Shown one piece after another: positions 58,827 through 64,000 of a stretch of 64,000 nt of DNA. The position numbers and the translations under genes were made by a program. Below the pieces are notes generated by a model. That model did not search any database. It was given only the letters and a program-made list of their open reading frames with translations, and was not told the origin of the DNA. Each line of letters begins with the position of its first letter. The stretch's first letter is position 1. Origin of the DNA: Anaeramoeba flamelloides (taxonomy: Eukaryota > Metamonada > Anaeramoebidae); NCBI GenBank assembly GCA_027625915.1, contig JANTQA010000051.1, positions 2,356,501 to 2,420,500 on the forward strand, read 5' to 3'.

Positions 58827-59245
58827 GTTTCTTTATATCAGGCTTTGGTATTTGAATATAGGAATTCACTCATCCATTCTTGATTGGGATTTAAATTGAT
58901 TTTATGTGTTATTAGATCTTGATTTCTCTAAATGGAGAAAAAATATTAAATAATTTTTATTTCAAAAATTTCGTCATATTTACAAAATTTTTGAGATAAC
59001 ATTATTTTATGGTCTAAATAAAAAAAAAAACTTTTTTTTCCATTTTTTTAGTCAAAAAATTACAATTTAATCATTCAATATCTTCTTAATACTTTTTGGG
59101 TTTTTTTTTAAGGGGTTAGGAATCTTGTTTATATGTTGTTTTCAGCATATATATTTATTTCTATTCTTTCTCTAGATATTCAATATTTTGATTATATATT
59201 AAATATTAGTAATTGTTTTAAACTTCAAAACATTTTTTTAGAAAA
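58767..59245 (+). mobile_element. Element E copy 2, partial
   Basis: Matches the distal part of element E copy 1 (19630-20080) in reverse orientation: CAGTGGTATAAATAACCC, ATTTAACTCGTG, CGTCATATTTACAAAATTTT and AAAAATTACAATTTAATC. No reading frame. Confidence 0.65.
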
Positions 59246-60431
59246 ATTTTGTAGTTCCTTTAAAAATTCTAAGTTCTAAATTTAGACTTGCACCCTCTCT
59301 CCAAGTAAAAATATTTCTTCTTCTCCTGAATTATGAATTTGGATATATTTTACATTTTGATTTATTGGGAGATTAATGTCCTAATAATAATACAAAAAGA
59401 TCATCTGCCAGAATTTTTTATGTCAAAAAATAGAATTAAAAACCACACTAACAAACTAAATTTACTGTTAATTGTAAAATAAAAAGATCAAAAATTTTAT
59501 TCGGCCATCCAAAAAAAAATACAAATCTCTCGGGAATCAAGATAAATTAATCAATTTAGCTATTCTAAAACATAAATGAATAAAAGAAAGCGGGTTTTAA
59601 GAAAAAAAATTTGAAAAGTTATTGGTGTTATAAACCTTTTTTTTTGTGAAAGCTTGATGAAAATTTTGTTCCATTTATTTGACAAAAATAGTATATCGAA
59701 CCCACTCTTTTGAGATACTACAACTGATAACGTTGTTATAATTTATAAAAAAATGTCTTCATAGCAAGAATTGAACATCCATAGAGATACCTTCAAGAAT
59801 TTTTGGAACTTTCAAACTGATAGTCTGAAAGATTTCAGTTTCTATTATTCTTTCATATTTTTTCAAATTTCAAAAACTGGTACAAACTTTTATAAGCACA
59901 AAAAAAAAGGCTAAAATAATTCTTAACCTTCAAATAACCTATTGAATTTAATAGAAATTTTTGAAATTCATCTAAAAGAAAAATATTTGTCTGCTTTCAA
60001 AAACCTTAAATCTTTTTATGAAAACCGAAAAGTGGTAAGTCATTTAAAATTAAGTTATTAAAAGTTTTAATTGTAAGATCATTTAAATTGAAAGCATTGA
60101 ATATGGATCTTGTAATTCCTTTCAAAATTTCGAACAATTTCAAAGAAACAAAAGTGTTATAAAGGAAATAAAGGTATCACAATTTTTGTGTTATTTTTAG
60201 AGTGATTGTTTAGGAACTAATCTCTATTATTTTTTTACCTAAATTTAATAGAGATTGATAAATTTTTTTTGCCAATTACTTAGATTTGAAAACCCCTGTT
60301 TATTTCCAATACAAATACACTTCTAGACAAAAGAAATCCTCATTTATAAATTGGTCAAAAAAAAACGTATTGAGACTAGTCCCTTAAAAAAAAGATTTAT
60401 TTTTTTTATCTCTTCTTTTTTTTTAATTCAA
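59246..60431. other. AT-rich region upstream of eIF3a
   Basis: No gene or repeat is recognised. The eIF3a promoter should lie here. Confidence 0.5.
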
Positions 60432-63400
60432 ATGTCTGACACTGCACAAAGTGCACTCGTACAAGCAAATGATTATTTAGTTGTTGGTTCAACTGCGAAT
60501 GCACTTAATGTCCTTCGAGATTTTATTTTAATTCGTGCCTCCAAAACATGGGAGCTAGCTTATGAAACACTAATGATTAAATTCGTTGATCTTTGTGTTC
60601 TCTTAAAGCACACAGAATCTGTTTCAAAAGTTTTCCATCAATACAGAAACATTTGTCATCAAGCAAATATCATTTCCCTTGAAAAAGTAATCTTCCATTT
60701 CTTAGAGATCATTGAAGTAAAAATTAAAGAAGAAATGGTGAAACAAAATATTACCGTGGAGGCTTTAGAAAGAAGCAAAGATCGTGAGGAAACTTATCTC
60801 TTGGCTCAATTTGGATCTGGATCTTTAACCCATGATCAGGGATCCTTTGGTAAAATTAACAAACGCCTTGCTGATAAAGAAGATCTTAAACAATACCAAG
60901 TATGGTGTCAATATATTTGGAAAATTTACTATTACATGCTTGAAAATATTAAATTTACACAATACCTTGAAGATTTATATTGCGTAAGTTTTTTTTTTAT
61001 TTTTTTATTTTACTAGTCTTTTCTTTTTATTCTGGTTTGCTTTTTCTTTTTTTTAATTTTTTTTATTTATTTTTTTTTATCTTTTATTTGCTTATTCATT
61101 TTCACAAATTATTTAACTTGAAATTTAAATTACATAATTTCTTTTCAAAAACATTCTTAAACAATAATACCAAAAAAACCATAAACACAAACGCAAACAA
61201 TAGAAAATAGCAAAAGACACTTTTAGATATTGTCGAGAATATAAAAGAATTTATGAAACAAGACAACTATCAACAATCCTATCCCAACATTTATCCAAAT
61301 TAGAAAATTACCAAAACCAAAAACAAAATATCATTCTCACAAACCAAGAATCTTTAAAAAAGTTATTAGATTTAAGATTCACTCAATTGGAAACACAATT
61401 TGCCTTAAAAAAATGGCAAGACATTTATCATACGTTTGGATCTATCAATAGTTTACATAACAAATATAAAGCTGTTTTAGATCCCGAAACAGAAATCAAG
61501 TATTTCAAAAAACTCTCCGAATTTTTATGGTTGACTGGATTTAAAAAATTACATTCCTTTGCCCTCAGGATTTTATATGAAAAATCACGAAAGACGCTCG
61601 AAAAATCAGATAATCTTGAATTGAGTTCTCAATTGTTGTTGTCATCCTTGGTGATCCCATTTGAACAACAAAATGAAAAATCAAGCGGCTTATCATCAAG
61701 ATTGTGGAAAGAAGCAAGTGAAACGAGAAAAGTCTCAAATTTGTCCGAAATCTTTTTAGGGCAAAAGAATGATATGATTAGAAAGGATCATGTGAATTAC
61801 CTGAATCGAAAAAATATTTCAAATTTGGTCTATCCAGAACTCAAAAATTTATATCAATTAATTGAAAATAACTTTGATCCCTTAAATTTGTTCACGAAAG
61901 CAATTCCAACTTTTGAATTTATTGAATCAAAGCCTCAACTTTCTAGATATCTTTCATCATTGAAAAAGCAAACTTTAAATAAATTTTTCATCGAAATCAG
62001 TCAAATCTATACTACCATCTCCTTTGATTATTTGATCAAATTACTTCCTAACATTACACTGAAGGAAATTATTCAATATTTGATTGAACAATCGAAAAAT
62101 GGTAAATTGAATTTAGTTATTGACCATAAAAATAAAATTGTCAGGTTTTATACTGTTGATGTTCAAAATATTAATATCCGTGATCAATTAAGTACCCTCG
62201 CTCATAATCTATCTTCTTTAATCCAATTAACAGAAATTGAAAAAAATAAAAGTTCTAAGAAAACAACACAGAAACAGCAACAGCAGCAACAACAACAAAC
62301 CCCAAATAAAGAGATTGATATAGAAAAAGAAAAAGAAACAGAAACAGAAACAGAAACATCAAATGAAGAATATAACCCCGAGAGATTCGAGCATGAATTA
62401 AAAACCGAGAATTATTTATTACAATCGCGCTTGGACCAAATTGAAGAAAGAAGACTTTCCAAAATTAAGGAATTAGAAAAAATTGCAAAGCAAAAAAGAG
62501 AAAAAGAAATTGCTGAAAAGGAAAAAATCAAAAGATTAGAAAAATTAGAAAAAGAGAAAGTTGAAAGAGAGAAGCAAAAAAAAGAAGATCGAATTTTGTA
62601 TAATAAATTGCTCTCAATTTGTACTGTTCAAGAAGCAAGGCAATACGACTTTGAAAAAATGACGCGCAAGGAAATTGAAGAAGCGCAAAAGAATATTGAA
62701 GAAAAAAGAGAAGAAGAGAAACTTGAAAAGAAGAAGCAAGAATACATCGACAAATTTTGTACTATTGCAAAAAACCGTGATTATTTCGAAAGAGCAGCAC
62801 GCGAACTGGAAATTGAAAAGATCAAAACGATTGTCTTAAAAAAAGACCAAATCTCCAAGGTTGAATATGAAAATAAAAAAAAATCGATAAGGGAAGAAGC
62901 AAAAATTAAATTTGATGAGCAAACGAAAAGGAAAAAGCTCTTTGTTCCATATTTTGATTTATCGGAACAATTTAAAATTAAATTTTTGAAAAAACAACAA
63001 GAAATATATGATGGGAGGGTAACAGAGGAAAGGAAAAAGTTCGATGACAGGAAAATCAAAATAAGGGAGGAAATTAAATTGAAAGAAGAAGAGCTTAAGA
63101 AAATCGTTGAGTTGGAAAATAAAAAGCAAGAGGAAAGAAAAAAGAAGCGCGAGGAATTGGAAAGAAAGAAACAACAACTCAGAGAAGAAAAAGAGAAAGA
63201 GAAGGAAACTAAACCCAAAACAGATAATAGAGATAAAGAAACAAAGGAACGATCCAGTTCACAATCAAGCTCCAAATCAAGCTCAAGGGGCCGTAAGGAA
63301 ACAGAAAAGGAACGAAAGGAAAGAAAGGAAAGAGAAAGAAGAAGAGAAAAGGACAGAGAGAGAAGAAGAGAAAAGGACAGAGAGAGAAGAAGAGAAAGGG

Positions 63401-63831
63401 AAAGAAGCTCCAAATCAAGTTCCAAATCAAGCTCAAGGAGCCGTAAGGAAACAGAAAAGGAACGAAAGGAAAGAAAGGAAAGAGAAAGAAGAAGAGAAAA
63501 GGACAGAGAGAGAAGAAGAGAAAAGGAAAGAAGCTCGAACTCCAGCTCCCGTTCCAGTTCGAGATATAAATCATCATCATCTTCTTCTTCGAGTAAGTAT
63601 AAAGATTATGACAGAGAAAAAGATGGAAGAAGAGACAGAGAGAGAGAAAGAGAAAGAGAGAGAGAGAGTTCTCATTCGGGTTCACGATCATCATCAAGAT
63701 ATAACGAATCTGAAAGGGGGAATTATAAATCATCCAGGGACTATAACAACTATGACAGAAGAAGAAACGATCGATATTCTTCACAAACAAAGAATATTGA
63801 CGAGGATGATAACTGGAGGAAAAAAAAATAA
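60432..63831 (+). CDS. EIF3A: Translation initiation factor eIF3 subunit a
   Basis: Two exons, 60432-60983 and 61204-63831, give 1059 residues; the 220-base intron is phase 0 (GTAAGT to AATAG). eIF3a is the PCI-domain scaffold of eIF3 and acts on the 40S subunit during translation initiation. The N-terminus aligns with the family (ALVQANDYLVVGSTANALNV, YRNICHQANIISLEKVI, KIAKDTFRYCREY across the junction). The solenoid and PCI winged helix lie before about residue 505 (SQIYTTISFDYLIKLLP, LVIDHKNKIVRF). A Gln run sits near 540, then a Lys/Glu coiled coil to about 865 including the conserved NRDYFERAARELE segment. The tail (about 865-1059) is Arg/Glu/Ser-rich like the human repeat tail and includes a recent 150 bp duplication. 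The ATG at 60432 is chosen over the upstream open frame, which is Lys/Phe-rich intergenic text. Confidence 0.96.
63271..63540 (+). repeat. Near-identical tandem duplication in the eIF3a tail
   Basis: Unit 1 (63271-63420) and unit 2 (from 63421) both begin TCCAAATCAAGCTCAAGG and continue through the same KETEKERKERKERERRRE-coding sequence with very few base changes. Unit 2 has one fewer of the 24 bp DRERRREK-coding subrepeats. Confidence 0.93.
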
Positions 63832-64000
63832 ATTATAAATTAATTTCTTTCCATAGAATTTTTTTTGTATTTCGATACAAATGACATTTTAATTTTTTTT
63901 TTTTTCTTTTTATATTTTATTTTTTATTAGAAAATTTTCATTTAATCAATAATAAACACCACAAGTTCTCAATTCTTTTTAGTTCTTTATTCTATTACTT

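Noticed and set aside
62781-63790. Antisense Ser/Leu/Phe-rich frames and an overlapping Arg/Glu frame in the eIF3a tail
   Set aside because: Repeat-driven shadows of the Arg/Glu-rich eIF3a coding sequence.

Overview
This window looks like nuclear DNA from an AT-rich, intron-bearing unicellular eukaryote, most likely an amoeboid protist. Reasons: GT-AG introns; eukaryote-specific proteins (copine, FCF1, ribosomal protein eL6, eIF3a, a SAD/BRSK-type kinase, a BTB protein); very AT-rich spacers with long poly-T/poly-A runs; and K-, E- and D-rich low-complexity tracts in the proteins. The style resembles Anaeramoeba-like genomes. That is an inference; the species cannot be fixed from this sequence. 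A GroES-type cochaperonin with an amphipathic N-terminal presequence indicates a mitochondrion or mitochondrion-related organelle.

Layout: 1-3.8 kb, repeats (families G, A, M); 3.83-6.54 kb, intronless BTB gene on +; 6.8-8.1 kb, repeats A and C; 8.1-10.2 kb, microsatellites; 10.2-13.0 kb, six-exon copine gene on -; 13-22.2 kb, mobile-element mosaic (L, B, M, D, E) with broken coding remnants; 22.2-23.0 kb, FCF1 on -; 23-28 kb, spacer with repeat F and a possible decayed gene; 28.0-28.4 kb, Cpn10 on -; 28.6-32.2 kb, spacer with element H; 32.3-32.8 kb, small membrane protein on +; 33.35-39.74 kb, five-exon metallophosphoesterase on + with two repeat-filled introns over 2 kb; 39.9-42.7 kb, repeats B, C and J; 43.0-49.7 kb, five-exon SAD/BRSK-like kinase on - with a 3.5 kb intron holding repeat G; 49.7-54.2 kb, spacer; 54.2-55.0 kb, eL6 on +; 55-60.4 kb, spacer; 60.4-63.8 kb, eIF3a on +.

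I rebuilt the multi-exon genes by hand from frame continuity, splice-site dinucleotides and family conservation. Copine (531 aa), phosphoesterase (423 aa), kinase (873 aa), eL6 (156 aa) and eIF3a (1059 aa) all close in frame. There is no operon-like grouping. Three genes serve ribosome biogenesis or translation (FCF1, eL6, eIF3a); the rest are signalling, membrane or metabolic genes with no evident shared pathway.

The most unusual content is the mobile-element load. At least nine repeat families have two or more copies or clear terminal inverted repeats. Several look like non-autonomous DNA transposons with TA at their ends, and some are nested in others so that relative ages can be read. I recognised no transposase, reverse transcriptase, capsid or envelope gene and no CRISPR array.
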